58,523 nucleotides of DNA, taken from positions 1 through 58,523 of the forward strand of contig PEAD01000019.1 of the NCBI GenBank assembly GCA_002753335.1. Direction: 5' to 3'. This stretch comes from Nitrospirae bacterium MYbin3 (GTDB lineage Bacteria; Nitrospirota; Thermodesulfovibrionia; Thermodesulfovibrionales; Dissulfurispiraceae). A program made the translations under genes and the position numbers. Positions 1 to 10,377 of this stretch are shown one piece after another (positions within the stretch are counted from its first letter, which is position 1; each line of letters starts with the position of its first letter). Below the pieces are notes generated by a model. The model was given only the letters and a program-made list of their open reading frames with translations, did not search any database and was not told where the DNA came from.

Positions 1-59
1 AAATTAAGCGTTAATTATTATTTGCAAATCATCGGAATTTTTGGGGAAAAGGCGGTTCA

Positions 60-1223
60 ATGAAAATCCATGAATATCAGGCAAAGGAATTATTTAGGAA
101 CCACCATATTGCTGTGCCTGAGGGATATGTTGCCGCAAATCCTGATGAGGCCTGTGCAATAGCTGAAAGGCTCGGTAAATTTCCAGTTGTAGTCAAGGCA
201 CAGATTCATGCAGGAGGCCGCGGCAAGGGAGGCGGAGTTAAAATTGCCCGAAGCCTTGATGAAGTGCGGAGCACTGCAGCTAGCATATTAGGCAGGCCGC
301 TTGTGACGCCCCAAACAGGACCTCAAGGCAGAAAAGTTAGCAGGTTACTCGTAGAAGAAGGTCTTAATATTGCTCAAGAGCTTTATTTCTCGATCATCCC
401 GGACAGATCTACAGCAAAAATTATGATTATTGCAAGCCGGGCCGGGGGGATGGATATAGAAGAAGTAGCTGCGGAGCATCCCGAAAAAATAATCAAAACG
501 CTTATTAATCCGCTTACAGGAATAGAGCAAGGTCATTGCAGAGAAATCGTATCCGGCCTCAATCTTGAAGATTCTCTTTCCGAGAAATTTTCTAAACTGG
601 TCGAAAACCTGTACGCGCTTTTTATCGAAGCCGACTGTTCTTTGCTTGAGATTAATCCACTGGTGATTACTGTCCAGGGGGCTTTAATTGCACTGGATGC
701 AAAAATAGACATTGATGACAACGCCCTGTTCAGGCAGAAGGATATTCTGAAATTTAGAGATACCGATGAAGAAGACCCTCTGGAACTGGAGGCCTCGAAA
801 TACAATCTCAATTACATCAACCTGCATGGCAATGTCGGCAATATGGTCAACGGCGCGGGGCTGGCCATGGCCACCATGGATATTATCAAAAGCGCCTGTG
901 CGGAACCTGCCAATTTTCTTGATGTGGGCGGCGGCGCCAATGAAGAGATGGTTGAAAACGGTTTCAGGATCATCTTAAGCGACAGTAATGTCAAAGCGGT
1001 ACTGATCAATATCTTCGGCGGGATTCTAAGATGCGATGTTCTGGCCGAAGGTGTTGTCAAGGCAGCCAAAAAGACAGGGATTAAAGTGCCGGTTGTTATC
1101 CGGCTGCAAGGGACCAATGTTGAAAAAGGCAGAGAAATTCTTGCGGCATCGGGTCTGAATCTTATTACGGCAGCAAACCTGAATGATGCAGCAGAGAAAA
1201 TAGCAGAGATTGTCCGAAATTAA
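60..1223 (+). CDS. sucC: Succinyl-CoA ligase (ADP-forming) subunit beta
   Basis: Nucleotide-binding subunit of succinyl-CoA synthetase, interconverting succinyl-CoA, ADP and phosphate with succinate, CoA and ATP in the cytoplasm. The 387-residue length is normal. The start MKIHEYQAKELF is the family signature, followed by an ATP-grasp domain (about residues 1-230, with GGRGKGGGV near 55) and a C-terminal ligase domain with GGGANEEMVENGF near 290. An AAGGCGG ribosome site precedes the ATG. It is followed after 22 bp by sucD and then by the methylmalonyl-CoA genes, so its likely role here is making or using succinyl-CoA for the propionate route rather than only the TCA cycle. Its promoter is probably upstream of the window; the 59 bases before it show no clear one. 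Confidence 0.97.
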   Translation: MKIHEYQAKELFRNHHIAVPEGYVAANPDEACAIAERLGKFPVVVKAQIHAGGRGKGGGVKIARSLDEVRSTAASILGRPLVTPQTGPQGRKVSRLLVEEGLNIAQELYFSIIPDRSTAKIMIIASRAGGMDIEEVAAEHPEKIIKTLINPLTGIEQGHCREIVSGLNLEDSLSEKFSKLVENLYALFIEADCSLLEINPLVITVQGALIALDAKIDIDDNALFRQKDILKFRDTDEEDPLELEASKYNLNYINLHGNVGNMVNGAGLAMATMDIIKSACAEPANFLDVGGGANEEMVENGFRIILSDSNVKAVLINIFGGILRCDVLAEGVVKAAKKTGIKVPVVIRLQGTNVEKGREILAASGLNLITAANLNDAAEKIAEIVRN

Positions 1224-1245
1224 ATGAGAGTCAGGATAGAATATC

Positions 1246-2115
1246 ATGTCAATATTTGTAAATAAGGAAACAAAACTGCTTGTTCAAGGCATTACCGGTA
1301 GAGAAGGCCAGTTCCATACACGGCAGTGCATTGAATACGGCACACAGGTTGTAGCCGGGGTAACCCCGGGCAAAGGCGGACAGAAGATGGACGATGTGCC
1401 TGTATTTAACTCTGTCCGTGAATCTGTGCGTGAAACCGGCGCGAACTGCAGCATGATTTTTGTACCGCCTGCCTTTGCCGCAAAAGCTATCATGGAAGCG
1501 ATTGACGGAGGTGTTGAACTAATTGTTGCCATAACCGAAGGCATTCCGGTGCTCGACATGATGCGAATCAAAAATTATTTGTATGGAAAACAGGTCAGAC
1601 TTATCGGCCCAAACTGCCCCGGAATAATAACGCCCGGCCAGTGCAAAATCGGTATCATGCCCGGCTTCATCCACAAGCCCGGCGGACCGATCGGCGTTGT
1701 GTCGCGCTCCGGCACCTTGACCTATGAGGTTGTTCATCAATTGACTACAAAGGGAATCGGCCAGACAACCTGCCTCGGCATCGGAGGCGACCCAGTAAAC
1801 GGAACAAACTTTATCGATTGCCTAAAAGCATTTGAAGAAGATCCAGATACAAAGGGGATCGTCCTTGTGGGAGAAATCGGCGGAACTGCAGAGGAAGATG
1901 CAGCTGCCTATATCGCCGAAAAAGTTACTAAACCGGTTGTCGGGTTTATTGCAGGATTAAGCGCTCCCCCCGGCAGGCGTATGGGGCATGCAGGGGCGAT
2001 AGTCAGCGGCAAGAGCGGCACAGCCCAGTCAAAGATAGAGGTAATGAAGAAAGCAGGCATTCATGTATGCGATAATCTCGGCAGGTTCGGCGATTTCTGT
2101 GCCGAAGTTTTTTGA
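1246..2115 (+). CDS. sucD: Succinyl-CoA ligase (ADP-forming) subunit alpha
   Basis: CoA-binding and phospho-accepting subunit that pairs with sucC. The 289 residues match the family. A Rossmann CoA-binding region has GITGREG at about 15-21, [11 protein letters not shown] lies near 121-131, and the active-site histidine that is transiently phosphorylated lies in [13 protein letters not shown] (His248). The gene sits 22 bp after sucC and 34 bp before the B12-binding mutase subunit, so it is co-transcribed with both. Confidence 0.97.
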   Translation: MSIFVNKETKLLVQGITGREGQFHTRQCIEYGTQVVAGVTPGKGGQKMDDVPVFNSVRESVRETGANCSMIFVPPAFAAKAIMEAIDGGVELIVAITEGIPVLDMMRIKNYLYGKQVRLIGPNCPGIITPGQCKIGIMPGFIHKPGGPIGVVSRSGTLTYEVVHQLTTKGIGQTTCLGIGGDPVNGTNFIDCLKAFEEDPDTKGIVLVGEIGGTAEEDAAAYIAEKVTKPVVGFIAGLSAPPGRRMGHAGAIVSGKSGTAQSKIEVMKKAGIHVCDNLGRFGDFCAEVF

Positions 2116-2149
2116 TTTTTAAAAAGTGATTTTCTACACGGGGTATTAA

Positions 2150-2572
2150 ATGGCTGAACAAAAAAAAACATATCGAGTTTTGATCGGAAAGCCTGGCCTT
2201 GACGGCCATGACAGAGGCGCCAAGTTCATTGCACGCGCGCTTCGTGATGCCGGTTTTGAGGTGGTCTATACCGGCATTCGAAGAACTCCGGAAGAAATTG
2301 CTGCTGCTGCTGTTCAGGAAGATGTTTCTGCAGTGGGCCTGTCATTGCTCTCAGGCGCTCATATGAGCCTTTTTCCAGCAGTGGTCAAGGCTCTTAAAAA
2401 TTCCGGTGCTGGAGATATTCCGGTACTTGGCGGCGGAGTTATTCCTGACGAAGATATTGCACTGCTAAAAGAGGCCGGGATTAATGCTGTGTATACTCCG
2501 GGAACCCCTGTGGATAAAATCATTGGTGCTTTTCGCGCTGCCTGTGAAACTCAGAAATCCGGCAGAAACTGA
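2150..2572 (+). CDS. Methylmalonyl-CoA mutase, cobalamin-binding subunit
   Basis: Small B12-binding chain of a split methylmalonyl-CoA mutase (140 residues), which isomerises succinyl-CoA and (R)-methylmalonyl-CoA. The base-off/His-on motif D-x-H-x-x-G is seen as D18-G-H20-D-R-G23, and further cobalamin-fold motifs follow (GLSLLSGAH about 65, LGGGVIPDED about 92). Many bacteria fuse this domain to the catalytic chain; here it is separate and is divided from the catalytic gene at 3529 by meaB. Sometimes called mcmA2. The gene lies inside the 60-9170 operon. Confidence 0.95.
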   Translation: MAEQKKTYRVLIGKPGLDGHDRGAKFIARALRDAGFEVVYTGIRRTPEEIAAAAVQEDVSAVGLSLLSGAHMSLFPAVVKALKNSGAGDIPVLGGGVIPDEDIALLKEAGINAVYTPGTPVDKIIGAFRAACETQKSGRN

Positions 2573-2599
2573 TTTAAATATGCCCGAGCAATTCCAATT

Positions 2600-3523
2600 A
2601 TGATAAGCGAGCAGCTACTTAGGGGATTGAGAGAGCATGACCCAAGAGGAATCGCACGGGCTATTTCCCTTGTTGAAGAAAACGATCCTCTGGCAGATGA
2701 AATACTCTCATCCATTGATGATTCGCTTGTTGATCAGGCAATGGTCTTGGGGATAACCGGTCCTCCGGGCGCCGGAAAATCAACATTGACCGACAGGATT
2801 ATTTCAAAGTACCGCTCGCAGGGGAGTCGGGTGGGAGTTATTGCGGTAGACCCGTCTTCGCCGATTTCGGGCGGCGCTATTCTCGGTGACCGTATAAGGA
2901 TGATGGGACATGCGCTGGATAAGGATGTGGTTGTCCGTTCGATGGCTACAAGGGGGAGACTGGGTGGTTTGTGCGCAGCTGCAGGCGCTGCAGTAAGGAT
3001 ACTTGCCGGAAGCGGCTGCTCCGTAATCATTATAGAAACAGTAGGTGTTGGCCAATCCGAAATGGATATCATCAGACTTGCTGACATCACAGCACTGGTG
3101 CTTGCTCCCGGACTTGGCGACGACATTCAGGCGATGAAGGCAGGACTTCTGGAGGTGGCCGACATCCTTATAGTAAATAAAGCTGACTGTGCAGGGGCAG
3201 AGACCCTTGCTATGGATATGGAGTGTATCGCCCGTGAGGGTGGCAACAAAAAAAATACGACACAGGTCTGCATGACTACGGCCTCTGAAGGCAAGGGAAT
3301 AGACGAACTGCTTGCAGCAATAGAAACTGTTGACGCCTCACACCGTGAAAGCGGTGAACGCAGGACACGCAGGGAAAAAGCTTATGATCTTGAAGTATTG
3401 GACTGGGCCATCGAGATGATAAAACCTTCGATAATCGAGAAGATAGAGAATTTGGGCCATGCCCGAAAAGGGGCCCCTCGCCTGCTAGCTTCAAAACTTC
3501 TGGGGCAGAATAATTTAGGATAA
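2600..3523 (+). CDS. meaB: MeaB/ArgK-type G-protein chaperone of methylmalonyl-CoA mutase
   Basis: P-loop GTPase that protects and reloads the adenosylcobalamin cofactor of methylmalonyl-CoA mutase. The 307 residues show a P-loop GPPGAGKS (about 54-61), DPSSP switch region, ETVGVGQSE and NKADC guanine-recognition motif. The name ArgK is historic; kinase activity is not expected. It lies between the two mutase subunits, 27 bp after the B12 subunit and 5 bp before the catalytic one, which fits a dedicated partner. ATG at 2600 is chosen because an upstream ATG at 2579 is out of frame and stops at once. Confidence 0.95.
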   Translation: MISEQLLRGLREHDPRGIARAISLVEENDPLADEILSSIDDSLVDQAMVLGITGPPGAGKSTLTDRIISKYRSQGSRVGVIAVDPSSPISGGAILGDRIRMMGHALDKDVVVRSMATRGRLGGLCAAAGAAVRILAGSGCSVIIIETVGVGQSEMDIIRLADITALVLAPGLGDDIQAMKAGLLEVADILIVNKADCAGAETLAMDMECIAREGGNKKNTTQVCMTTASEGKGIDELLAAIETVDASHRESGERRTRREKAYDLEVLDWAIEMIKPSIIEKIENLGHARKGAPRLLASKLLGQNNLG

Positions 3524-3528
3524 TTATA

Positions 3529-5169
3529 ATGGAAAAACATCCTGCACATATAGATTGGGAAAAAGAATTGGCCAAAAACCTCAACCGTTTTCCTGAGAGG
3601 AAAGAGAAGTTCACTAATCACGGTGGTGAGGAAGTTCCGCGGCTCGCCTTGCCTGACAAAATAGATGATGCCTACGTTGAGAATATCGGCTTCCCCGGAC
3701 AATACCCCTATACGCGGGGAGTGCAGCCCACAATGTACCGTGGGCGGTTCTGGACCATGCGCCAGTATGCCGGATTTTCAACCGCAGCAGAATCCAACAA
3801 GCGCTACCGGTATCTGCTGGAGCAGGGAACAACCGGGCTGTCCATTGCATTTGACCTGCCGACACAGATTGGCTACGACTCTGACCACCAGATGGCTGCC
3901 GGCGAAGTGGGGAAAGTTGGTGTGGCGATTGATTCGCTGGCCGACATGGAAATACTTTTTGACCAAATTCCTCTGGATAAGGTATCAACCTCGATGACCA
4001 TAAATGCACCTGCTGCTATACTCCTTGCCATGTATGTGGCCGTAGGTGAACAACAGGGGATCGAAAGCAGCAAGCTCAAAGGAACTATCCAAAACGATAT
4101 CCTAAAAGAATATGTGGCCCGAGGCACATATATCTTTCCGCCCAAGCCGAGTCTACGGCTTATTACCGATATCTTCAAATGGTGCACAGAACATACCCCT
4201 GATTTTAATACAATCTCTATCTCTGGTTATCACATACGTGAGGCCGGATCCACCGCTGTACAGGAAGTGGCGTTCACTCTGGCCAACGGCATAACCTATG
4301 TGCAGGCCGCGCTCGATGCAGGGCTTGAGCTTGATAATTTTGCCCCGAGGCTTTCGTTCTTCTTCAACGCCTCCTCCGATATACTTGAAGAGGTTTCGAA
4401 ATTCAGGGCAGCCAGAAGACTCTGGGCCAGGATAATGAAAGAGCGTTTCAACGCCCAGAAACCCTCAAGCCGTATGCTGCGCTTCCATACACAGACGGCA
4501 GGCTACACGCTTACCGCCCAGCAGATAGACAATAATATTGTAAGAGTCGCGCTTCAGGCTTTGTCTGCAGTGCTTGGCGGCACTCAATCGCTGCATACCA
4601 ATTCTAGAGATGAGGCGCTGGCCCTACCCACCGAGGATTCGGTGCGTACAGCCCTTCGCACACAGCAGGTGATAGCACATGAATCAGGAGTGGCCAGTTC
4701 GGTTGATCCTCTCGCAGGATCTTATTTTATAGAACAGCTTACCGACCGCATCGAGGCTCAGGCCTCTGAACTCATTGCAAAAATCGACAAGGCAGGCGGT
4801 GTGGTTCCTGCAATTGAAGATGGTTTTATACAACGCCAGATAGAAAACAGCGCCTATGAGTACCAGCAGGAGATAGAGAAAGGCGAGCGCATAATCGTCG
4901 GGGTCAATGAGTTTAAGATTGAAGAAAAAACAAAGCCCTCTCTGCTGCGTGTTGATCCTGAAGTCGAAAAGGCTCAGGTTCAGAGCCTAAAAGAACTGCG
5001 TCAGAGGCGTGACAATAGAAAAGTCGAGGAAGCTCTTGCGAATTTGTCAGAATGCGCCCTAAGCTCATCCAACCTGATGCCTGAGATTCTGGCTGCGGTA
5101 AAGACCTATGCTACGCTGGGTGAGATATGCCAAGTCCTGCGTAAGGTATTCGGAGAATACAGAGGATGA
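3529..5169 (+). CDS. Methylmalonyl-CoA mutase, catalytic (large) subunit N-terminal domain
   Basis: Substrate-binding TIM-barrel chain of the split mutase (546 residues, usual for a chain without the B12 domain). Signature motifs include [20 protein letters not shown] near 65, [13 protein letters not shown] near 110, [12 protein letters not shown] near 235 and [12 protein letters not shown] near 380. It acts with the cobalamin subunit at 2150. The gene starts 5 bp after meaB and is followed after 9 bp by the epimerase, a typical propionate cluster. Often called mcmA1. No missing domain is seen apart from the separately encoded B12 domain. Confidence 0.96.
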   Translation: MEKHPAHIDWEKELAKNLNRFPERKEKFTNHGGEEVPRLALPDKIDDAYVENIGFPGQYPYTRGVQPTMYRGRFWTMRQYAGFSTAAESNKRYRYLLEQGTTGLSIAFDLPTQIGYDSDHQMAAGEVGKVGVAIDSLADMEILFDQIPLDKVSTSMTINAPAAILLAMYVAVGEQQGIESSKLKGTIQNDILKEYVARGTYIFPPKPSLRLITDIFKWCTEHTPDFNTISISGYHIREAGSTAVQEVAFTLANGITYVQAALDAGLELDNFAPRLSFFFNASSDILEEVSKFRAARRLWARIMKERFNAQKPSSRMLRFHTQTAGYTLTAQQIDNNIVRVALQALSAVLGGTQSLHTNSRDEALALPTEDSVRTALRTQQVIAHESGVASSVDPLAGSYFIEQLTDRIEAQASELIAKIDKAGGVVPAIEDGFIQRQIENSAYEYQQEIEKGERIIVGVNEFKIEEKTKPSLLRVDPEVEKAQVQSLKELRQRRDNRKVEEALANLSECALSSSNLMPEILAAVKTYATLGEICQVLRKVFGEYRG

Positions 5170-5178
5170 AATGATACT

Positions 5179-5595
5179 ATGATAGAAAAAATTGACCATA
5201 TAGGCATTGCTGTAAAGTCTATCGAGACGGCCCGCAAATTCTATGAAGAGACTCTCGGACTTGTTTGTGAAAAAGAAGAGGTTGTGGTCTCGCAAAAGGT
5301 TCGCACAGCTTTCTTTACGGTTGGAGATATCCATATCGAGCTGCTGGAACCCACATCGGACGACAGTCCGATTGCCGGATTTATCGAGAAAAAAGGTGAG
5401 GGTTTCCATCACATCGCGTACCTTACCGACAACATAGAAAAACAGATCGAAACAGCGCGTGAGCATGGATGCAAGCTGATCAATGAGAAGCCCTTCGAGG
5501 GCGCAGGCGGCAAACAGGTGGCGTTTCTGCACCCGAAGAGCACAAACAGTGTGCTCACCGAGTTTTGCAAACAGAACATTTCTGAGGGGGTGTGA
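5179..5595 (+). CDS. mce: Methylmalonyl-CoA epimerase
   Basis: VOC-superfamily metalloenzyme that interconverts (S)- and (R)-methylmalonyl-CoA, linking the carboxylase product to the mutase substrate. The 138 residues start with the family signature [11 protein letters not shown]; predicted metal ligands are His7, a His in [10 protein letters not shown] (about 77-78) and Glu128 in VLTEFC. The stop overlaps the GTG start of the carboxyltransferase (GTGA), showing translational coupling. Confidence 0.95.
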   Translation: MIEKIDHIGIAVKSIETARKFYEETLGLVCEKEEVVVSQKVRTAFFTVGDIHIELLEPTSDDSPIAGFIEKKGEGFHHIAYLTDNIEKQIETAREHGCKLINEKPFEGAGGKQVAFLHPKSTNSVLTEFCKQNISEGV

Positions 5596-7151
5596 TCGTG
5601 CAGCGTCCGGAACATGACAATCTGACAAAACTTGAATCGATGAAAGAGGAGGCCTTCCTCGGAGGGGGAGTCAAGAGAATAGACGCCCAACACCGCAAGG
5701 GAAAACTCACCGCAAGGGAGCGCATAGACCTGCTGCTCGATGACGGTTCATTTGAGGAGTTTGATCTGCTGATGACCGGCAGGGCCAGCCAGAATACAGG
5801 AATAGGCGAGTTTCCGGGAGACGGTGTTATTACCGGCCACGGCACCATTGACGGACGAGAAGTCTTCATATTCAGTCAGGACTTCACCATCATGGGCGGG
5901 GCGCTCGGAGAAGCCCATGCACAGAAGGTCTGCAAGATAATGGACCATGCAGTGCGGGTCGGCGCGCCGATTATCGGCCTGAACGACTCCGGAGGGGCGC
6001 GCATTCAGGAAGGAGTAGAATCTCTCGCAGCGTATGGCGAGATATTCTACCGCAATGTGCAGGCCAGCGGAGTGGTGCCGCAGATATCATGCATAATGGG
6101 GCCCTGCGCCGGCGGAGCGGTCTACAGCCCCGCAATGACCGATTTCACCTTTATGGTCGAAAACACCTCGTATATGTTTGTGACCGGCCCTAATGTGGTC
6201 AAGACCGTCACCCATCAAGACATTACAGCAGAAGAACTGGGCGGAGCGATGGTGCACAGCAAAAAAAGCGGCGTAGCCCATTTCGCCTTTCCAAATGATA
6301 TTCTCTGCCTGCGAGAGGTGAGGCGTCTGATTAATTATCTGCCCTCAAACAATCGTCAGCAGGCGCCAATTCTTGATTTAAGAGATCCGGCTGAACGCAC
6401 GGACCCTGCCCTCGATTATCTTGTTCCTGCTAACCCTAACCAGACATACGACATGAAGATTCTGATAACAAGCATTCTGGACGGGGCCGAATTTCTCGAG
6501 ATTCATCCCCATTTTGCAAGAAATATAATTGTGGGCTTCGGCCGACTCGGCGGACAGACCATCGGTTTAATTGCAAATCAGCCTGCGGTGCTTGCCGGTG
6601 TCCTTGACGTCCAGGCCTCCGAGAAAGCCGCCCGGTTTGTCCGTTTCTGCGATGCCTTCAATATCCCGCTCGTCTGCTTGGAAGATGTACCCGGATTCAT
6701 GCCCGGCCCGGAGCAGGAGCATGGCGGCATCATACGCCACGGCGCAAAACTGCTGTATGCATTTTCAGAAGCTACGGTGCCGCGCATAACGGTCATTATC
6801 CGGAAGGCATACGGCGGAGCCTATGTGGTTATGAATTCAAAACATATAGGCAGCGATATGAATTTGGCATGGCCCGCAGCAGAAATAGCTGTGCTCGGCC
6901 CAAAAGCCGCGGCACAGATTATTTACCGCAAAGAGATTGAGGATGCCGAAAACTCTGAGGATATGTTAGCCCGAAAGACGGAAGAATATCGCCAGACATA
7001 CGCCAATCCGTTCATGGCAGCAAAAAGAGGGTTCATAGACGATGTCATCAGCCCTCGTGATACAAGGCACCGTCTGATTCGAAGCCTCCAGTTTTTAGAA
7101 AGCAAGCGGAAAATCCGGCCGGAGAGAAAACACGGGAATATCCCACTGTGA
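5592..7151 (+). CDS. Propionyl-CoA carboxylase carboxyltransferase (beta) subunit
   Basis: Carboxyltransferase of 519 residues in the acyl-CoA carboxylase beta family, moving CO2 between biotin and propionyl-CoA to form (S)-methylmalonyl-CoA, or the reverse. Two crotonase-like halves are visible: [11 protein letters not shown] and [13 protein letters not shown] (about 100-145) and [15 protein letters not shown] (about 405-420). The GTG start overlaps the epimerase stop by four bases. Because a biotin carboxylase follows immediately, an ATP-dependent propionyl-CoA carboxylase is more likely than a sodium-pumping decarboxylase, whose membrane subunits are absent. The direction in vivo cannot be read from sequence. 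Confidence 0.92.
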   Translation: MIVQRPEHDNLTKLESMKEEAFLGGGVKRIDAQHRKGKLTARERIDLLLDDGSFEEFDLLMTGRASQNTGIGEFPGDGVITGHGTIDGREVFIFSQDFTIMGGALGEAHAQKVCKIMDHAVRVGAPIIGLNDSGGARIQEGVESLAAYGEIFYRNVQASGVVPQISCIMGPCAGGAVYSPAMTDFTFMVENTSYMFVTGPNVVKTVTHQDITAEELGGAMVHSKKSGVAHFAFPNDILCLREVRRLINYLPSNNRQQAPILDLRDPAERTDPALDYLVPANPNQTYDMKILITSILDGAEFLEIHPHFARNIIVGFGRLGGQTIGLIANQPAVLAGVLDVQASEKAARFVRFCDAFNIPLVCLEDVPGFMPGPEQEHGGIIRHGAKLLYAFSEATVPRITVIIRKAYGGAYVVMNSKHIGSDMNLAWPAAEIAVLGPKAAAQIIYRKEIEDAENSEDMLARKTEEYRQTYANPFMAAKRGFIDDVISPRDTRHRLIRSLQFLESKRKIRPERKHGNIPL

Positions 7152-7160
7152 GGAGTCACT

Positions 7161-9170
7161 ATGTTTAAAAAGATTCTTATAGCCAACCGGGGTGAAATCG
7201 CGATCCGCATAATGCGGACCTGCAGGAGTTTGAATGTTAAAACAGTTGCGGTTTATTCGGATATTGACGCTCGCTCACTCCATGTCAGGGAGGCTGACGA
7301 GGCCATTCATATAGGGCCGTCGCCCTCAACCTCCTCCTATCTTGTACACGAAAAAATAATAAACGCCGCGGTTGAACAAGGCTGTCAGGCCGTTCATCCG
7401 GGGTATGGCTTCCTTTCCGAAAACTCCGCCTTTGCTGCCGCCGTAGTCAAGGCGGGGCTGACCTTCATCGGTCCTTCATCTGAAGTAATAGCTGCGTTGG
7501 GAGATAAAATTTCGGCTAAAAATATAGCTATGAAGGCCGGGGTTCCGGTGGTGCTCGGCCACAACCTGCCTATTGTCGACATAGAAGAAATCAGGGCCCT
7601 TGCCGTAGAAATAGGTTATCCTGTTCTGCTCAAACCTGCTGCCGGAGGCGGCGGCCGCGGCATGCGCCTCGCTGCCACACCTGATGAGCTTGAATCAGCG
7701 CTTCAGTCGGCGCAAGAGGAGACCCGCAAGGCATTCGGCGACAACAGGATATTTATGGAACGTTTTATCAGCAACCCCCGCCACATCGAGATACAGATCA
7801 TTGCGGACAAGCATGGAAACGTAGTCTCGCTCGGAGAACGGGAATGCTCGATCCAGCGGCGCTACCAGAAGGTGATAGAAGAAGCTCCCTCGATGGCGGT
7901 TGATACCGAACTCAGAGCCCGCATGGGAGAAATGGCCTGCGCGCTTGCCAAACAAGCAGGATACTCAAATGCAGGAACAGTCGAATTCATTATGGACGGC
8001 AATAGAAACTTCTTCTTTATGGAGATGAATACAAGGCTTCAGGTGGAGCATCCGATCACAGAGATGGTCACATCGCTCGATCTTGTCGAACTGCAGCTCC
8101 GGGTTGCGGCAGGAGAGCCTCTGCCGATCTCTCAGAAGGACATCTCTATAAAAGGCTGGTCAATAGAGGCAAGAATCTGCGCCGAGGATTCTTCACGCAA
8201 TTTTCTGCCCTCCACTGGGCTTCTCACAAGATACTCCAATATCAGAGGCAGAAATATCAGGCTCGACAGCGGTGTTGAAGCCGGCAGTTTCATAAGCGTC
8301 TATTACGACTCGCTGCTCTCCAAGGTGATCAGCTGGGGAGAGACCAGAGAAGAGGCGCGAACCGGCCTGATCAATGCACTGAACCGCTATCATATCGAGG
8401 GTGTGACTACCAATTTAGATTTTGCCAACTCAATCCTCAACCACCCTGCCTTTATCAAAGGCGAGCTTTCAACCGGATTCATTGACGAATTTTTTGACAA
8501 TGGCGATGCAAAAATTGACCCTCCAATAGAACAGCTTATAGACATGGTAATAGCCACAACCGTCGTGTACCATTTCTGGAAGAATCTGGTCCGTGAATCG
8601 TTGAAGCCGATGACAGCTAAGGTCGGGCTGTCTCACAAGCCAGCACAGCGGCACTGTTATGTTGTCAAAGGCAATAAGGACATATTCGAAGTTGAACTTC
8701 AGGGACAGGTTTCATCCAGAGACTGGAGCGTCAAGGTAAACGGCAATGAATTTGCTGTCGTTGCACCGGTTTTTGAGTTCTACCGAAGAAGGCTGAAACT
8801 CTCTATAAATGGTGTGAACAAATATTTCAGGCTTCAGTACCGGCAGAATTTCATATGGAATGCACATTGCGGCATCTCCCGTATTTTTGAACTTTATACT
8901 CCGCGGGAATGGGAATTAGCTCAATACATGCCCAAAGAGAAAAAAGGTGCACACGAAAATGTGCTACTCTCGCCCCTTCCCGGCATGGTAGTCAGTATCT
9001 TGGTCAAGCAAGGCGACCGCGTCTACCGCGGGCAGGACTTGGTGGTCATCGAATCGATGAAGATGGAATGCGGCGTTTCATCTCCTTGCGACGGGATCGT
9101 AGAAAAAGTAACTGTAGCCGCCGGCAAAGCGGTAGAAACGGATGAGGTTCTAATAACTTTTACAACCTGA
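7161..9170 (+). CDS. Acyl-CoA (propionyl-CoA) carboxylase, biotin carboxylase and biotin carrier domains
   Basis: Single chain of 669 residues that carboxylates its own biotin with ATP and bicarbonate. The N-terminal biotin carboxylase starts KKILIANRGEIAIRI; the ATP-grasp glycine loop is KPAAGGGGRGMRL near 160, and the catalytic region has MEMNTRLQVEHPITE near 290. The C-terminal carrier domain holds the biotinylation motif ESMKME, with Lys634 as acceptor. A GAGGAG ribosome site precedes the ATG, 9 bp after the carboxyltransferase. It ends the operon; the etf genes converge on it with 13 bp between, and I see no clear hairpin terminator there. Confidence 0.94.
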   Translation: MFKKILIANRGEIAIRIMRTCRSLNVKTVAVYSDIDARSLHVREADEAIHIGPSPSTSSYLVHEKIINAAVEQGCQAVHPGYGFLSENSAFAAAVVKAGLTFIGPSSEVIAALGDKISAKNIAMKAGVPVVLGHNLPIVDIEEIRALAVEIGYPVLLKPAAGGGGRGMRLAATPDELESALQSAQEETRKAFGDNRIFMERFISNPRHIEIQIIADKHGNVVSLGERECSIQRRYQKVIEEAPSMAVDTELRARMGEMACALAKQAGYSNAGTVEFIMDGNRNFFFMEMNTRLQVEHPITEMVTSLDLVELQLRVAAGEPLPISQKDISIKGWSIEARICAEDSSRNFLPSTGLLTRYSNIRGRNIRLDSGVEAGSFISVYYDSLLSKVISWGETREEARTGLINALNRYHIEGVTTNLDFANSILNHPAFIKGELSTGFIDEFFDNGDAKIDPPIEQLIDMVIATTVVYHFWKNLVRESLKPMTAKVGLSHKPAQRHCYVVKGNKDIFEVELQGQVSSRDWSVKVNGNEFAVVAPVFEFYRRRLKLSINGVNKYFRLQYRQNFIWNAHCGISRIFELYTPREWELAQYMPKEKKGAHENVLLSPLPGMVVSILVKQGDRVYRGQDLVVIESMKMECGVSSPCDGIVEKVTVAAGKAVETDEVLITFTT

Positions 9171-9183
9171 TAGATTTATTGAC

Positions 9184-10377
9184 TCAGGCCTTTGATTCCT
9201 TTAATTTCTTAATCATCATAGGAACGACCTCGTACAGGTCCCCGACTATGCCGTAAGTGGCTACACTGAAGATCGGAGCTTCAGGATTTTTATTTATGGC
9301 TATGATTATGTCGGAAGAAGACATGCCAACAATATGCTGTACAGCGCCAGAGATGCCACATGCAATATAAATCTTGGGGCAGACTGTCTTGCCGGTCTGT
9401 CCGACCTGATGGCTGTAAGCTATCCAGCCTTCGTCAACAGCAGCCCTTGATGAACCTAAGGTGCCTCCCAAAAGTCCTGCAAGCTCCTCAAGCATCTTAA
9501 ATCCTTTTGCATCTCCTAATCCTCTGCCTCCAGAAACTATTATCTCGGCATCCTGAAGATTGATCTTGCATGAAGACTCCTCTGTCACTGTTTCGATAAC
9601 CTTGGTCCTGCAGACCGGATTGCCGGACTCGACATTCACTATTTCTCCGGTCCTGTCTTGAATGTATTCGCCCCTTTTCATAACACGAGGTCTTACAGTA
9701 GCGATCTGCGGCCTGTTGTTGGGACAGAGTATAGTGGCCATTATATTGCCGCCAAAAGCAGGTCTGACTTGAAGAAGATTGCCAGTTTCAGAGTCTATCT
9801 CTAAAGATGTGCAATCTGCTGTCAGTCCAGTCCTAAGTTTTGCTGCAACTCTCGGAATGAATGAACGGCCTATAGGCGTAGCTCCGGCAAGCACTATCTC
9901 GGGTTTATGTTCAGTTATAAGCCTCGAAAGAAGTTCAGAGCAGGGCTCATCGTTAAAATCTTTGAAAATAGTGTCTCCGCAGAAATAGATCTTGTCAGCG
10001 CCCCATTTTATAAGCTCTTTCGCTTCAGCTTCGGACGATCCGAAAAGCACCGCAGAAAGGGTTGTCTTTCTTGCATCCGCAAGCTTTCTGCCAACTCCGA
10101 GCAGTTCAAAAGCAACAGACGCTATAAATCCGTGCCTCTGCTCCGCAAAAACCCAAACGCCTTTATAATCAGAAATGTCGGCAGGTTTAACCTTATCCCC
10201 TTCTTCAGCAATTTCAATAATAGCCCCTTCAGGACAGACATTAATGCAGGCCCTGCAGAACTGGCAGTACTCATTTATAAATGCCTTGTCCTCTTTCATA
10301 ACGATCGCTGTGTAAGGACAGGAATCGAGACATAACTGACAGCCTACACATTTTTCTGATCTGACCTCTATACGCAT
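9184..10377 (-). CDS. etfA: Electron transfer flavoprotein alpha subunit with N-terminal ferredoxin domain
   Basis: FAD-carrying ETF subunit (397 residues) with an extra N-terminal 2[4Fe-4S] ferredoxin of about 60 residues; its cysteines lie in CVGCQLCLDSCP and CQFCRACINVCP. The C-terminal FAD domain shows GGRGLGDAKGF near 285 and SHQVGQTGKTVCPKIYIACGISGAVQH near 325. ETFs with this fused ferredoxin occur in bifurcating acyl-CoA dehydrogenase or lactate dehydrogenase complexes such as CarE-type, so ferredoxin-coupled electron transfer is inferred. It overlaps etfB by 10 bp. The dehydrogenase partner is not in the window. Confidence 0.93.
   Translation of the reverse strand: MRIEVRSEKCVGCQLCLDSCPYTAIVMKEDKAFINEYCQFCRACINVCPEGAIIEIAEEGDKVKPADISDYKGVWVFAEQRHGFIASVAFELLGVGRKLADARKTTLSAVLFGSSEAEAKELIKWGADKIYFCGDTIFKDFNDEPCSELLSRLITEHKPEIVLAGATPIGRSFIPRVAAKLRTGLTADCTSLEIDSETGNLLQVRPAFGGNIMATILCPNNRPQIATVRPRVMKRGEYIQDRTGEIVNVESGNPVCRTKVIETVTEESSCKINLQDAEIIVSGGRGLGDAKGFKMLEELAGLLGGTLGSSRAAVDEGWIAYSHQVGQTGKTVCPKIYIACGISGAVQHIVGMSSSDIIIAINKNPEAPIFSVATYGIVGDLYEVVPMMIKKLKESKA

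Noticed and set aside
5065..5628. Long antisense frames such as the 187-residue minus-strand frame over the mutase end and epimerase
   Set aside because: They lie over well-recognised genes on the other strand and show no family motif.
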